DNA of 64,000 nucleotides from Bacillota bacterium (GTDB taxonomy: Bacteria; Bacillota; JADQBR01), in the NCBI GenBank assembly GCA_016278515.1, contig JADQBR010000103.1:1-64000 (forward strand), in the 5' to 3' direction. Positions 27,440 through 36,281 of the stretch are shown here, in pieces. The position numbers and the translations under genes were made by a program. The notes beneath the pieces are model-generated. The model was not told where the DNA came from. It did not search any database and saw only the letters and a program-made list of their open reading frames with translations. The stretch's first letter is position 1. Each line of letters starts with the position of its first letter.

Positions 27440-28372
27440 ATGGAATGGCAAGAAATTTCGGTGACTACAACTGAAGATGCCATGGAAGCCGTGGCCGAGG
27501 TTTTTTATCAAGTAGGCGCGGCCGGTGTGGTGCTTGAGGACCCGCGGGTAATTGATTCCTATTTGAAAGAAAAGAAATGGGATTATTACGAATTACCGTT
27601 GAGTATATTAGAAGCAGAATCGGTGGTAGTAAAGGGTTATTTGCTGGTGGACGAAAGGCTTCCCAAACTATTAAAATCCATTAGAGAACAACTTGATTTA
27701 CTCCAAGAATATTTTGACGACTATCGCGGGGAAATTACTCTGACCAAAATTAGGGAACGGGATTGGGCCAATGCGTGGAAAGCATACTATCAACCTGTAA
27801 AAGTATCTGATAGTATTGTTATTAAGCCTTCTTGGGAAGATTATTTACCAAAGAACAATGAAATTATCGTTGAATTGGACCCCGGAATGGCATTCGGCAC
27901 TGGCACTCACCCAAGTACTGTTATGTGTATTAAAGGTATTGAAAAATACCTTAATGCTGGCCAACGAGTGATTGATGTAGGAACCGGATCAGGAATATTA
28001 GCAATTACCGCGGCAAAATTAGGTGCTTCCCATGTTTTGGCTTTAGACTTGGACCCTCTTGCAGTAAAGGTAGCCTCAGCTAATATTAAGTTAAACAATG
28101 TGGATAAAACGGTGCAAGTGGCTCTGGGCAACTTATTGATGGGTATAGATACTAAGGTGGATATTATTGTTGCTAATATTGTTGCAGATGTAGTAATTGA
28201 TATGAGTAACCAAGTACCTGAATTGTTGACGGATGACGGATTTTTTATTGCTTCTGGTATCATTGACTCCAGACAACAAGATGTCATAAGCCAATTTGAA
28301 AAAGTTGGCTTAGAAATAGTAGATAAATTTCAACAAGAGGGTTGGATTGCATTGATTGTTCGAAAGGTGTGA
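27440..28372 (+). CDS. prmA: Ribosomal protein L11 methyltransferase
   Basis: PrmA trimethylates ribosomal protein L11 with S-adenosylmethionine. The 310 residues contain an N-terminal substrate domain, the PrmA signature DPGMAFGTGTHPST near 150 and the SAM motif VIDVGTGSGILAI near 178. AAAGGAG precedes ATG 27440. The dnaJ-prmA-rsmE order is widely conserved in Firmicutes. Confidence 0.95.
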   Translation: MEWQEISVTTTEDAMEAVAEVFYQVGAAGVVLEDPRVIDSYLKEKKWDYYELPLSILEAESVVVKGYLLVDERLPKLLKSIREQLDLLQEYFDDYRGEITLTKIRERDWANAWKAYYQPVKVSDSIVIKPSWEDYLPKNNEIIVELDPGMAFGTGTHPSTVMCIKGIEKYLNAGQRVIDVGTGSGILAITAAKLGASHVLALDLDPLAVKVASANIKLNNVDKTVQVALGNLLMGIDTKVDIIVANIVADVVIDMSNQVPELLTDDGFFIASGIIDSRQQDVISQFEKVGLEIVDKFQQEGWIALIVRKV

Positions 28373-28376
28373 TTAG

Positions 28377-29132
28377 GTGCACCAGTTCTTTATTGAAGAA
28401 GATACGGATATTGGTAAAAGGGTAACAATAATGAATGAAGAAGCGCATCACCTTGCAAACGTCCTACGTCTGCGTCAAGGTGACATTATTGTTCTGGCTC
28501 ACGCAGAAACAGGTCAACGCTTTGAAGCAGTGCTGGAACATGTTGGCAAAGAAACTAGTAATGTGCGAGTAGTGTCGATTCTTCCATCAGGTGAACCTAA
28601 GATTGAGTTGATTCTACTGCAGGGCATAACTAAAAGTGACAAGTTTGATTTTATCACCCAGAAATCTACAGAGCTGGGTGTTTGTACTATCATACCTGTA
28701 ATAATGGAGCGCTCAGTTGCGAAAGTAAAGCCTCAAAAGACGGGTAAGCGGATGGAGAGATGGCAGCGTATTGCTAAAGAGGCGGCCAAACAGTGTGGGC
28801 GTGCAAGGCCGCCAAAAATTGAAGAACCAAGAATCCTGAAGAATGCGTTAGCTCACCTTCCTGAAAATACCTTGATAATAGTTCCATGGGAACAAGAGCA
28901 AACTGTAAGTGTCGGAGTTGCACTTGAAAAGTACAAAGCCGGACAAATCGTAGCAGTTATTATTGGACCAGAGGGTGGATTAACGGCAGCAGAAGTGGCA
29001 TTGGTGCAAGAACATGGTGGTTATCCTGTAAGTTTAGGGCAACGTATTTTGCGAACAGAGACCGCTGCGTTAGCGGCCGTTACCATAATCCTTCATCGCT
29101 TGGGAGATTTGGGGAGTGACAAAATTGACTAA
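28377..29132 (+). CDS. rsmE: 16S rRNA m3U1498 methyltransferase
   Basis: RsmE methylates U1498 in the decoding region of 16S rRNA. The 251 residues have a PUA-like N-terminus (ANVLRLRQGD) and a SPOUT domain with VIIGPEGGLTAAEV near 198 and SLGQRILRTETAALAA near 222, the knot and SAM pocket. The start is GTG 28377 after AAAGGTG, 4 nt downstream of prmA. Confidence 0.95.
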   Translation: MHQFFIEEDTDIGKRVTIMNEEAHHLANVLRLRQGDIIVLAHAETGQRFEAVLEHVGKETSNVRVVSILPSGEPKIELILLQGITKSDKFDFITQKSTELGVCTIIPVIMERSVAKVKPQKTGKRMERWQRIAKEAAKQCGRARPPKIEEPRILKNALAHLPENTLIIVPWEQEQTVSVGVALEKYKAGQIVAVIIGPEGGLTAAEVALVQEHGGYPVSLGQRILRTETAALAAVTIILHRLGDLGSDKID

Positions 29133-30432
29133 ACGAGCAGCAGTTTACGTACTTGGGTGCAAGGTAAACCAGCATGAGGCTGAAGCAATTAAACAACTGT
29201 TTAAAGATGCGGGTTACGAAATTGTACCATTTAAAGACTGGGCGGACGTTTATATAATTCATACCTGTACTGTGACCCACTTGGGTGATCGGAAATCCAG
29301 GCAGATGATACGAAGGGCTCATAGAAATAATATTGATGCCATTATCGCTGTAACAGGCTGCTATGCTCAAACTGCTCCGGAAGAAATAAGTGGCATCGAA
29401 GGAGTAGACTTAATAATTGGTTCCAAGGAGCGCCGCAGGATCGTTGAATTGGTGGAAAAAATAGATAAAACTACTACTGTCAGTCTAGTCAGTCCAAGAA
29501 AAGAATTAAGAGAGTTTGAGGATCTTCCTGCAACCAGTGCCTCCACCGCCAGGGCATTTCTTAAAATCCAGGAAGGCTGTCAGCAGTTCTGTACATATTG
29601 TATTATCCCCTACGCGCGCGGTCCGGTGCGCAGCAGACTTCTGAAAGATGCAGTCAGTGCTGCGGGACAGCTTGTAGGACAGGGTTTTAAAGAAATAGTA
29701 CTAACCGGTATTCATATTGGGGCTTATGGGCAAGAAATAGACAAACTTAATTTGGCTGTGTTATTAAAAGAGTTAGTTAAAGTGCCTGGGCTGAAGCGTC
29801 TGAGGGTCAGTTCAGTTGACCCTAACGAAATTAATGAGGAATTATTAGACATTCTTACTGAAGAACCGGTAATTTGTCCACATTATCATATTCCTTTACA
29901 GAGTGGTTCGGATACTATACTGAATAAGATGCACAGGCCTTATGATACCGAGACTTATGGTCGTCTGGCACGAAGTATTCGCATAAAGAGGCCTAACGCT
30001 GCAATTACTTCTGATGTTATGGTAGGATTTCCCGGGGAGACTGACGAATATTTTAAGGAAACAATGGATTTTATACGTGATGTTAAATTTGCTGATTTGC
30101 ACGTTTTTAAATATTCTCCTCGAAAAGGGACACCGGCAGCAAATTATCCTAACCAGGTTGCCGCACCCATAAAAGATCTTCGCAGCAAAGAAATAATTAA
30201 TCTTGGGCAGGAGCTTTGGCGGCGGTATGCTTCACAATTTATTAACCGACCAAAGGAAGTACTGGTTGAACAAAAAATGGGCAACTGTTGGGAAGGGCAT
30301 ACAGATAATTATCTAAAATTAAGGTTTGAGGGTCCCGAAGACCTGAGAGGAAAGTTTGTGGAAGTAATTCCCATCGAAGTAAAGAAAGATTATATAGCAG
30401 CTCGGTTGAAGGGGGGTGTAGTCAGTGAGTGA
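29125..30432 (+). CDS. mtaB: tRNA t6A37 methylthiotransferase MtaB
   Basis: Radical SAM enzyme that converts t6A37 to ms2t6A37 in tRNA. The UPF0004 N-terminal domain shows LGCKVNQHEAE, HTCTVTH and TGCYAQT (auxiliary cluster cysteines), the core has GCQQFCTYCIIPYARG (radical SAM cysteines near 152-159), and a TRAM domain closes the protein. GTG 29116 is in frame but sits on the GGGGAG ribosome binding site; TTG 29125 has correct spacing. It overlaps rsmE by 8 nt. Confidence 0.93.
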   Translation: MTKRAAVYVLGCKVNQHEAEAIKQLFKDAGYEIVPFKDWADVYIIHTCTVTHLGDRKSRQMIRRAHRNNIDAIIAVTGCYAQTAPEEISGIEGVDLIIGSKERRRIVELVEKIDKTTTVSLVSPRKELREFEDLPATSASTARAFLKIQEGCQQFCTYCIIPYARGPVRSRLLKDAVSAAGQLVGQGFKEIVLTGIHIGAYGQEIDKLNLAVLLKELVKVPGLKRLRVSSVDPNEINEELLDILTEEPVICPHYHIPLQSGSDTILNKMHRPYDTETYGRLARSIRIKRPNAAITSDVMVGFPGETDEYFKETMDFIRDVKFADLHVFKYSPRKGTPAANYPNQVAAPIKDLRSKEIINLGQELWRRYASQFINRPKEVLVEQKMGNCWEGHTDNYLKLRFEGPEDLRGKFVEVIPIEVKKDYIAARLKGGVVSE

Positions 30433-30772
30433 CTGTATTTTTTGTAAAATAATTAACAAGGAAATCCCCGCAGAAATTGTTTATGAAGATGATCAGGTAT
30501 TGGCCTTTAAGGATATTAACCCCGTAACCCCAGTACATATTCTCTTGATTCCTAAGAAGCATATTAGTGATCTGACGGCTATTACTGAAGGGGATAAGGA
30601 CCTTATCGGGCAGCTTCATTTGGCCGCAGTAAAAATTGCTGAAGAAGTTGGTATTGCAGATGAAGGTTTTCGGTTGGTAAATAATTGTAGAGAATTTGGT
30701 GGTCAAGTAGTCTATCACCTGCATTTTCATCTGCTTGGAGGCAAAAAATTAAATGCTAGACCTTCACAGTAG
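30425..30772 (+). CDS. hinT: HIT family nucleotide-binding protein (HinT-like)
   Basis: A 115-residue histidine-triad hydrolase of the HinT branch, which cleaves purine phosphoramidates such as AMP-lysine. The catalytic HxHxH is in VYHLHFHLLGG near 98-103; CIFCKIINKEIP at the N-terminus carries a zinc-type CxxC. GTG 30425 overlaps the mtaB end by 8 nt. AAGGGGGG precedes it. Confidence 0.94.
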   Translation: MSDCIFCKIINKEIPAEIVYEDDQVLAFKDINPVTPVHILLIPKKHISDLTAITEGDKDLIGQLHLAAVKIAEEVGIADEGFRLVNNCREFGGQVVYHLHFHLLGGKKLNARPSQ

Positions 30773-30773
30773 C

Positions 30774-30802
30774 TTGACTGACTTTAGGCAGTATAGTATA
30801 AT
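30774..30802 (+). promoter_or_regulatory. Promoter of rpsU-yqeY
   Basis: TTGACT (30774-30779), 17-bp spacer, TATAAT (30797-30802). It starts 2 bp after the hinT stop and gives rpsU its own strong promoter. Confidence 0.85.
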
Positions 30803-30812
30803 TTTAAATTAG

Positions 30813-30850
30813 CGCAAGGTGTATAGTCTGATTGCAGTATACCCTGGCGC
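30813..30850 (+). promoter_or_regulatory. Possible rpsU leader hairpin
   Basis: Just after the expected transcription start, GCGCAAGGTGTATA can pair imperfectly with TATACCCTGGCGC (about 30813-30851), giving a long stem before the rpsU ribosome binding site. A ribosomal-protein leader is plausible, but no named family was recognised. Confidence 0.35.
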
Positions 30851-30883
30851 ACTTGGATGGATGTAGCGGAGGGAGGGAGAACG

Positions 30884-31057
30884 GTGTCTGAAGTAAAGAT
30901 TAAGAAAAACGAATCCCTAGATAGTGCATTGAAACGTTTTAAGAAATCTTGTGCTAAGTCTGGAGTGTTAAAAGAAGCTCGTAAGAGAGAGCATTATGAG
31001 AAACCCAGTGATAAGCGCAAGGCAAAAGAGGCGGCAAGAAAAAGACGTAAGTTTTGA
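30884..31057 (+). CDS. rpsU: 30S ribosomal protein S21
   Basis: A 57-residue, very basic protein of the small subunit, acting in initiation. [18 protein letters not shown] and the C-terminal [13 protein letters not shown] are S21 features. The frame is open from 30857, but GGAGGGAGGG (30869-30878) sets the start at GTG 30884. Confidence 0.96.
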   Translation: MSEVKIKKNESLDSALKRFKKSCAKSGVLKEARKREHYEKPSDKRKAKEAARKRRKF

Positions 31058-31071
31058 TAGGAGGGGGCGAC

Positions 31072-31518
31072 GTGTCCCTACGAGATAAACTTCAAGCTGA
31101 TATTAAAACCGCTATGAAAGCCCGTGAATCCGGCAAATTAACACTAATGGTTTTACGTATGGCCATGGCAGCTATTAAGAATAAGGAAATAGAAACAAGA
31201 GAAAAATTATCAGATGCTGATATTTTAGACATATTGGCTAAAGAGGTTAAGCTTCGGCGAGAGTCTTTGGCAGAATTTGAAAAAGCTGGTCGTAAAGAGC
31301 AGGTGGAAGAATTACATCAGGAGATAGCTGTTCTTACGGATTACTTACCGGAACAGCTTACTGAACAAGCAATACGTCAGTTGGTTCAGGAAACTATTGC
31401 GGAAACCGGTGCCAATAGTGTTAAGGACATGGGTAAGGTGATGGGTGCATTGATGCCAAAGGTGAAAGGTAAAGCCGATGGAAAACTTGTTAATGAAGTT
31501 GTACGTGAATTACTTTAG
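31072..31518 (+). CDS. yqeY: GatB/YqeY domain protein
   Basis: A 148-residue protein homologous to the tail domain of amidotransferase subunit GatB, which contacts tRNA. The function of stand-alone YqeY is not established. MVLRMAMAAIKNKEIE and VKDMGKVMGALMPKVKGKADG are family patterns. AGGAGGGGG (31059-31067) selects GTG 31072 over the upstream TTG. It follows rpsU by 14 bp, the conserved rpsU-yqeY pair. Confidence 0.94.
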   Translation: MSLRDKLQADIKTAMKARESGKLTLMVLRMAMAAIKNKEIETREKLSDADILDILAKEVKLRRESLAEFEKAGRKEQVEELHQEIAVLTDYLPEQLTEQAIRQLVQETIAETGANSVKDMGKVMGALMPKVKGKADGKLVNEVVRELL

Positions 31519-31525
31519 ATTCTGT

Positions 31526-31559
31526 AGGTCTGGCATAAACTTTTTATGCCGGCCTTTTT
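31526..31559 (+). terminator. Terminator of rpsU-yqeY
   Basis: GGCATAAA (31532-31539) pairs with TTTATGCC (31543-31550), extended by GGTC/GGCC with a 1-nt bulge, followed by TTTTT. It ends just upstream of nfeD, which argues against the longer upstream nfeD start. Confidence 0.85.
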
Positions 31560-31576
31560 ATATGTTTTGCTGGGAG

Positions 31577-32902
31577 GTGGTTAGGCTGAGACGGACAATT
31601 ACTATTTTTGCGCTTTTAATGTTTCTGGTGCTCGGAAGTATGCCTTTATCAGCTGCGGCTGGTGAGACGGTTTATGTTATTCCTGTCAAGGGAGTAATTA
31701 GCAGCGGGTTAGCTCAGCAGGTTGAAAGAGGAGTAGATGAAGCGGAAAAAATGGACGCTCAGGTTATTGTGCTGGATATTGATACCCCAGGCGGGGCAAT
31801 AAATGCCGCTAGGGATATTAGTAAAATGATGTTTAGGACCAATATCGATACAATAAGTTTTATCAGCGGCGATGCCCTGTCGGCAGGTGCTTTGGTTTCT
31901 TTTTCCACTGAAAAAATTGCAATGGCCAATGGCAGCACCATTGGCGCTGCAGAGCCGCGTCTCGGAAACGAAAAGGCAGATGAAAAGATTGTTTCTGCTT
32001 GGACTGCCGAACTGCGGGAGGCAGCCGAAACCCGTGACCGTAATGGTAATATTGCAGCAGCAATGAGTGATGCGGATATTTCTATTCCTGATTTGATAGA
32101 GAAGGGCAAATTATTAACATTGACTAACCAGCAGGCAGTTGATTTAGGCATGGCGGACATAATTAAAAATAATATGGAAGCTGCCCTGGATTCCTTTGGG
32201 TATTCAAATGTAGAAATTGTGAGGCAGAACCCATCTACTGCTGAGCAGGTGGCAAGGCTGGTAACTCACCCCTATGTCAGTCCCGTTTTATTGACGCTAG
32301 GGATGGCAGGGCTGGTCCTTGAAGTCTTCACTATGGGTTTTGGAGTAGCTGGAGGCATAGGGTTGCTATCTTTGGCATTATATTTTGGTGGACATTATCT
32401 GGCTGGTTTTAGCGGATGGGAAGCCATAGTGCTCTTTGTATTGGGTATAATAATGATGGCTGTGGAGGTTCTGATTATCCCCGGTTTCGGTGTTGCTGGT
32501 ATTGGCGGCATAGCCATGTTGTTGATTAGTATAGTTCTTGCCTCCACCAGTGTGGCTCAGGCCGCTACGTCATTGGTTATTGCACTGTTGGGGACAATAA
32601 TACTGCTTTTAATTAGTGTTCGTTTTTTACCGACCAGAAAATGGTGGCACAGGTTTATTCTTGGAGAACAACAGCAAAGAGATACTGGTTATCTGGCAGG
32701 AAATGAAGCAAATAAGGCTTATATCCAAAAAGTAGGTATTTCCATAAGCCCTCTGCGCCCATCAGGCACAGTTGAACTTGAAGGCGAACCATTGGATGTG
32801 GTAACTGACCAAGGATTTATCGAAAGAGGCACTAAGGTAAAGGTTATCAAGGTGGAGGGGAGAAGAATAGTAGTAAGAAAACATATTGAAAAGGATGTTT
32901 GA
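31577..32902 (+). CDS. NfeD-type membrane serine protease (long form)
   Basis: Long NfeD protein, about 441 residues: signal peptide or anchor (8-27), a ClpP-like Ser/Lys protease domain (DTPGGAINAARDI near 70; GDALSAGALVS with nucleophile Ser near 102), four or five membrane helices (about 220-360) and an OB-fold NfeDC domain (380-441). Such proteins pair with flotillin/stomatin-type proteins, and floA is the next gene. The frame is open from 31478, which would overlap yqeY and its terminator. GGAGG (31573-31577) is best spaced for CTG 31586; GTG 31577 is given as a conventional start. Confidence 0.9.
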   Translation: MVRLRRTITIFALLMFLVLGSMPLSAAAGETVYVIPVKGVISSGLAQQVERGVDEAEKMDAQVIVLDIDTPGGAINAARDISKMMFRTNIDTISFISGDALSAGALVSFSTEKIAMANGSTIGAAEPRLGNEKADEKIVSAWTAELREAAETRDRNGNIAAAMSDADISIPDLIEKGKLLTLTNQQAVDLGMADIIKNNMEAALDSFGYSNVEIVRQNPSTAEQVARLVTHPYVSPVLLTLGMAGLVLEVFTMGFGVAGGIGLLSLALYFGGHYLAGFSGWEAIVLFVLGIIMMAVEVLIIPGFGVAGIGGIAMLLISIVLASTSVAQAATSLVIALLGTIILLLISVRFLPTRKWWHRFILGEQQQRDTGYLAGNEANKAYIQKVGISISPLRPSGTVELEGEPLDVVTDQGFIERGTKVKVIKVEGRRIVVRKHIEKDV

Positions 32903-32948
32903 ACAAGCATTTTAAGAAAGCAAGATAAAACTATTAGGAGGTTTGTAC

Positions 32949-33941
32949 ATGTTGACAGCAATTTTTCCATTGATTGTGTTAGGTTTAGGAATTCTTGCAG
33001 TACTGATGTTATTGGCCTTTATACCGGTAGGCCTGTGGATTTCCGCGTTGGCGGCCGGTGTAAAAGTTTCGTTGATGACTTTGGTGGGTATGCGTTTGAG
33101 GAGAGTGCCTCCCGCCAGGATTGTATTGCCATTGATCAAAGCGGTTAAGGCAGGCCTTGATGTGGATACTGCAAAACTGGAGGCTCATTTCTTGGCCGGC
33201 GGTAACGTTGACAGGGTCGTGGATGCGTTGATAGCCGCAGCCAGAGCAGGAATTGAATTAACTTTTGCACGAGCTGCAGCAATTGATTTGGCCGGTCGTG
33301 ATGTAAAGGAAGCGGTAACTGTTTCGGTAACTCCCAAAGTTATCGAAACCCCAGTGGTAACCGCCATGGCTAAAAATGGAATTCAGGTTAAGGCTACAGC
33401 TAGAGTAACTGTTAGAGCCAATATTGAACGCCTTGTAGGTGGTGCCGGTGAAGAAACTATTATTGCCAGGGTCGGTGAAGGAATTGTAACTACAATTGGT
33501 AGTGCCGACAGCCATAAAGATGTATTGGAAAACCCGGATAAAATCTCCCAGAATGTGTTAGCAAAAGGATTGGATGCCGGAACTGCATTTGAAATATTAT
33601 CAATTGATATTGCAGATGTGGACGTAGGTAAAAACATCGGGGCCGAATTGCAGATAGATCAGGCAGAAGCCGATAAAAATATTGCCCAGGCTAAGGCAGA
33701 AGAAAGACGTGCCATGGCTGTTGCACGCGAACAGGAAATGCGTGCAGAAGTACAAGAAATGCGTGCTAAAGTGGTCGAAGCCGAGGCGGAAGTGCCGAGA
33801 GCTATGGCTGACGCATTACGAGAAGGCAGGATGGGTGTTATGGATTACTTTAACATGAAGAATATTCAGGCTGATACTGACATGCGGGACGCTATTTCCA
33901 AAGTAGGAGGAAACAAGGAACACTCAGATGAAAAAGAGTAG
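32949..33941 (+). CDS. floA: Flotillin-like protein FloA
   Basis: FloA organises membrane microdomains. The 330 residues begin with a hydrophobic hairpin (4-55), then an SPFH-like domain ([38 protein letters not shown], cited in part) and a coiled coil with repeated A-E-A/R-A-M patterns (230-300). An in-frame TTG at 32943 exists; AGGAGG at 32936-32941 selects ATG 32949. The nfeD-floA pair is conserved (yqeZ-yqfA in Bacillus). Confidence 0.95.
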   Translation: MLTAIFPLIVLGLGILAVLMLLAFIPVGLWISALAAGVKVSLMTLVGMRLRRVPPARIVLPLIKAVKAGLDVDTAKLEAHFLAGGNVDRVVDALIAAARAGIELTFARAAAIDLAGRDVKEAVTVSVTPKVIETPVVTAMAKNGIQVKATARVTVRANIERLVGGAGEETIIARVGEGIVTTIGSADSHKDVLENPDKISQNVLAKGLDAGTAFEILSIDIADVDVGKNIGAELQIDQAEADKNIAQAKAEERRAMAVAREQEMRAEVQEMRAKVVEAEAEVPRAMADALREGRMGVMDYFNMKNIQADTDMRDAISKVGGNKEHSDEKE

Positions 33942-33954
33942 GGGGTAATGCTAA

Positions 33955-34452
33955 ATGGACCTACTAGTAGGTATAGTTTTGTTTATAGTTTTTATTGTCG
34001 CCAAGTCATTCGGGGACAGTAAAAAGCAGAAGGCTAAACGACAACAACGCACAACGCCTTCAGAAAGACAACCATGGGATACAGTTTTTCAGCAGCAGAC
34101 AGAGCAGCCAAGTCAAAATAAGGATTTGGCTGCGGAGCCTCTTGCCGCGGATAAGGATGCTAACGGCATGCTTAGAACTGAGCATGAACCAGGCCGAAAG
34201 GCTGCGGAATATCAACCGCCCCATCAGGAATCGGCAATTCAATTGAGGGAACGAAAATCTGTTCCTAAGGTCAGACAGAAAAGAATTGTCAGACCTGAAG
34301 TGCACAGCGTTACTGAAGTTGAACAGCCTAAGACTAAAAAGAACAGCAAGTTAGCGGTGGAAGAAATTTTTGACGAAGAGAATATTATGACTGCTTTTAT
34401 ACTATCGGAGGTTTTGCAACCCCCTAAAGCATTGAAGCAGACAAGGCGCTAA
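33955..34452 (+). CDS. Unknown single-pass protein downstream of floA
   Basis: A 165-residue protein with an N-terminal membrane segment (residues 1-18), a long polar, Gln/Lys/Arg-rich, probably disordered middle (20-140) and a short ordered end (MTAFILSEVLQPPKALKQ). The ILSEVLxPPKA-like ending is, from memory, shared by other small proteins near flotillin or sporulation genes in Clostridia. AGGGGG precedes ATG 33955, 13 bp after floA. It probably works with the NfeD/FloA membrane system; the function is unknown. Confidence 0.75.
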   Translation: MDLLVGIVLFIVFIVAKSFGDSKKQKAKRQQRTTPSERQPWDTVFQQQTEQPSQNKDLAAEPLAADKDANGMLRTEHEPGRKAAEYQPPHQESAIQLRERKSVPKVRQKRIVRPEVHSVTEVEQPKTKKNSKLAVEEIFDEENIMTAFILSEVLQPPKALKQTRR

Positions 34453-34471
34453 AACATAATAAACTCATCTG

Positions 34472-34502
34472 AACAGGTAGGAGTTACTCCTATCTGTTTT
34501 TT
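34472..34502 (+). terminator. Terminator of nfeD-floA unit
   Basis: AACAGGTAGGAG (34472-34483) pairs with CTCCTATCTGTT (34487-34498) with one G-U pair, followed by TTTTTT. Confidence 0.9.
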
Positions 34503-34610
34503 GTTATATCGAAAATGCCATATTCGAAAGTATAAGTCCAAAGCCGGCTTGTCATGAAAGGACGGGTTAATGCATAAATTTGGTATAAGCGATAGAGAGG
34601 GGGGGAACCG

Positions 34611-34910
34611 GTGTCTAATAGGATTAAACAAAAAGCTACTACGCGAAAGAATAAGTTTAAATACAGCTTAGCAAGTTTACTGGAACTACCAAAGGAGGTA
34701 TTGTTAGACCTCCCTAAAATAAGTTTGGTTGGGGATCTGCAAATGCAACTGGAAAACCATAGAGGTATTATAGAATTCACTGAGGGAAAGGTGCGAATTA
34801 ATACTAAAGTAGGAGTCGTTACGGTTACGGGTGAAGAACTTGTACTGCGCAACATCACCGATCAGGAAATAATGATTGATGGTAAAATACGAGTGGTGTC
34901 GTACAAATAG
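34611..34910 (+). CDS. yqfC: Sporulation protein YqfC
   Basis: A 99-residue YabP/YqfC-family protein. In Bacillus yqfC and yqfD form a mother-cell (sigma-E) operon needed for normal sporulation. The core pattern LPKEVLLDLPKISLVGDLQM and the beta-rich C-terminus (GKVRINTKVGVVTVTGEEL, cited in part) fit. GAGAGGGGGG precedes GTG 34611. No convincing sigma-E promoter was found in the 108 bp after the preceding terminator. Confidence 0.9.
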   Translation: MSNRIKQKATTRKNKFKYSLASLLELPKEVLLDLPKISLVGDLQMQLENHRGIIEFTEGKVRINTKVGVVTVTGEELVLRNITDQEIMIDGKIRVVSYK

Positions 34911-34921
34911 GGGGTAGCTCT

Positions 34922-36163
34922 GTGCTTATAAGAAGACTATGGGCATTTTTTGCGGGATATGTAGTGATTACGGTGGAAAGCCGAAGGTTGGAAAAGTTCC
35001 TTAATTTGGCCTTGGCAAGAAATATTTTATTCTGGGACGTTACTTTTAAAAGAAGAAACGGATTAACTATGAAAGTATCTATCGCGGGTTTCAAACCACT
35101 GCGTCATATTGCTAGACAAACGGACAGCACGGTGCGTATTAAAAGTAAAAAAGGATGGCCATTTTTTTGGATAAAAATAAGGAAACGAAAGATGTTGGCT
35201 GTGGGTTTGCTATTTTTTTTAACAACTATCTACTTTTTTTCTACCTTTGTCTGGTTTGTAGATTTACAACACAGAGAGCAGTTAAAGTATTTATCTGAAG
35301 AAGAAATCATGGAGGAAATATATTCGATGGGACTACGTCCGGGAGTTCCCAACTGGAATTTCAACTTGCGTGAACTGGAAAAAGAGTTGGCGGTGCGATT
35401 ACCTAAATTATCCTGGGTGGGAATTACACTGGAAGGCACAAAGGCAACAGTCGAAATAGTAGAAAAGACGCTGCCGCCTGAAGATGAGGGAGCGAAGCAG
35501 CCGGCAGACGTTATAGCTGCTAAAGATGGTGTTGTAGAAGAGATCTTAGTGATAGTAGGGGAAGCCGTGGCCAAAGAAGGGGATGCGGTCTCGGCTGGTG
35601 AAGTGCTGATTTCTGGGGTAATTTACCCAAAACAAGAGGAGAGCCCCGAAGATCCAAACCCGGAGCAGCTGGTTGAGCCAAGAGTTGTGCATGCAAAAGG
35701 GGTGGTCAAGGCCCGAGTCTGGTTGGTAGCGGTATCTGAGATACCTATCATAGAGAAAGGGGAACGCCGTACCGGATCTACAGCTAGGCAGGTAAGCATC
35801 AAGATTGGAGGCAAGCAAATAATAATAAGAGGCCCCCAAAAAAGCCCATATCAATACTATCAGATGGAGCAAACAGTGAAAAGGCTCCCCTCTTGGAGGA
35901 GTATCAAGCTACCTGTGGAACTTATTATTAACATTTACCATGAAGTGGAAAAATATCAAATAGATAGAGGTGCTAAGGGAGCTGAGAGTTTAGCAGTAGC
36001 AGAAGCAAAAACAACTATTGAAAAGCAGCTGCCTGAGGGAGCAAAGATATTTGATAAAAGGACAGAGGTGTTGGAAAAGGCTACGGATTATGGTACTGTA
36101 AAGGTGCGCGTGACGTATGAAGTCTTGGATAATATAGCCCAAACAAAGTTATTGGATCGGTGA
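34922..36163 (+). CDS. yqfD: Sporulation protein YqfD
   Basis: A 413-residue membrane protein of the YqfD family, required in Bacillus for efficient sporulation. The N-terminal domain (1-85) is followed by one membrane helix (MLAVGLLFFLTTIYFFSTF near 92-110) and a large extracytoplasmic domain (GVPNWNFNLRELEKELAVRL, WVGITLEGTKATVEIVEKT, cited in part). GTG 34922 follows AGGGGGTAG and starts 11 bp after yqfC. phoH comes next, as in Bacillus. Confidence 0.92.
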   Translation: MLIRRLWAFFAGYVVITVESRRLEKFLNLALARNILFWDVTFKRRNGLTMKVSIAGFKPLRHIARQTDSTVRIKSKKGWPFFWIKIRKRKMLAVGLLFFLTTIYFFSTFVWFVDLQHREQLKYLSEEEIMEEIYSMGLRPGVPNWNFNLRELEKELAVRLPKLSWVGITLEGTKATVEIVEKTLPPEDEGAKQPADVIAAKDGVVEEILVIVGEAVAKEGDAVSAGEVLISGVIYPKQEESPEDPNPEQLVEPRVVHAKGVVKARVWLVAVSEIPIIEKGERRTGSTARQVSIKIGGKQIIIRGPQKSPYQYYQMEQTVKRLPSWRSIKLPVELIINIYHEVEKYQIDRGAKGAESLAVAEAKTTIEKQLPEGAKIFDKRTEVLEKATDYGTVKVRVTYEVLDNIAQTKLLDR

Positions 36164-36187
36164 TGAAATTGTGGAAGTGGTTTACTG

Positions 36188-36216
36188 TTGAGAATATTGC
36201 CCATTAAAGATATAAT
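36188..36216 (+). promoter_or_regulatory. Promoter upstream of phoH
   Basis: TTGAGA (36188-36193), 17-bp spacer, TATAAT (36211-36216). A second extended -10, TGATATAAT (36249-36257), lies 24 bp before the gene without a clear -35. Confidence 0.7.
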
Positions 36217-36281
36217 AGATTACGATTACCGTAAAGATATGTATTAGATGATATAATTAATAAAGACTAGGGGGCTTCTGT

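Noticed and set aside
34503-34610. Sigma-E promoter for yqfC-yqfD
   Set aside because: Expected from known regulation, but no pair of elements with convincing match and spacing could be found by eye.
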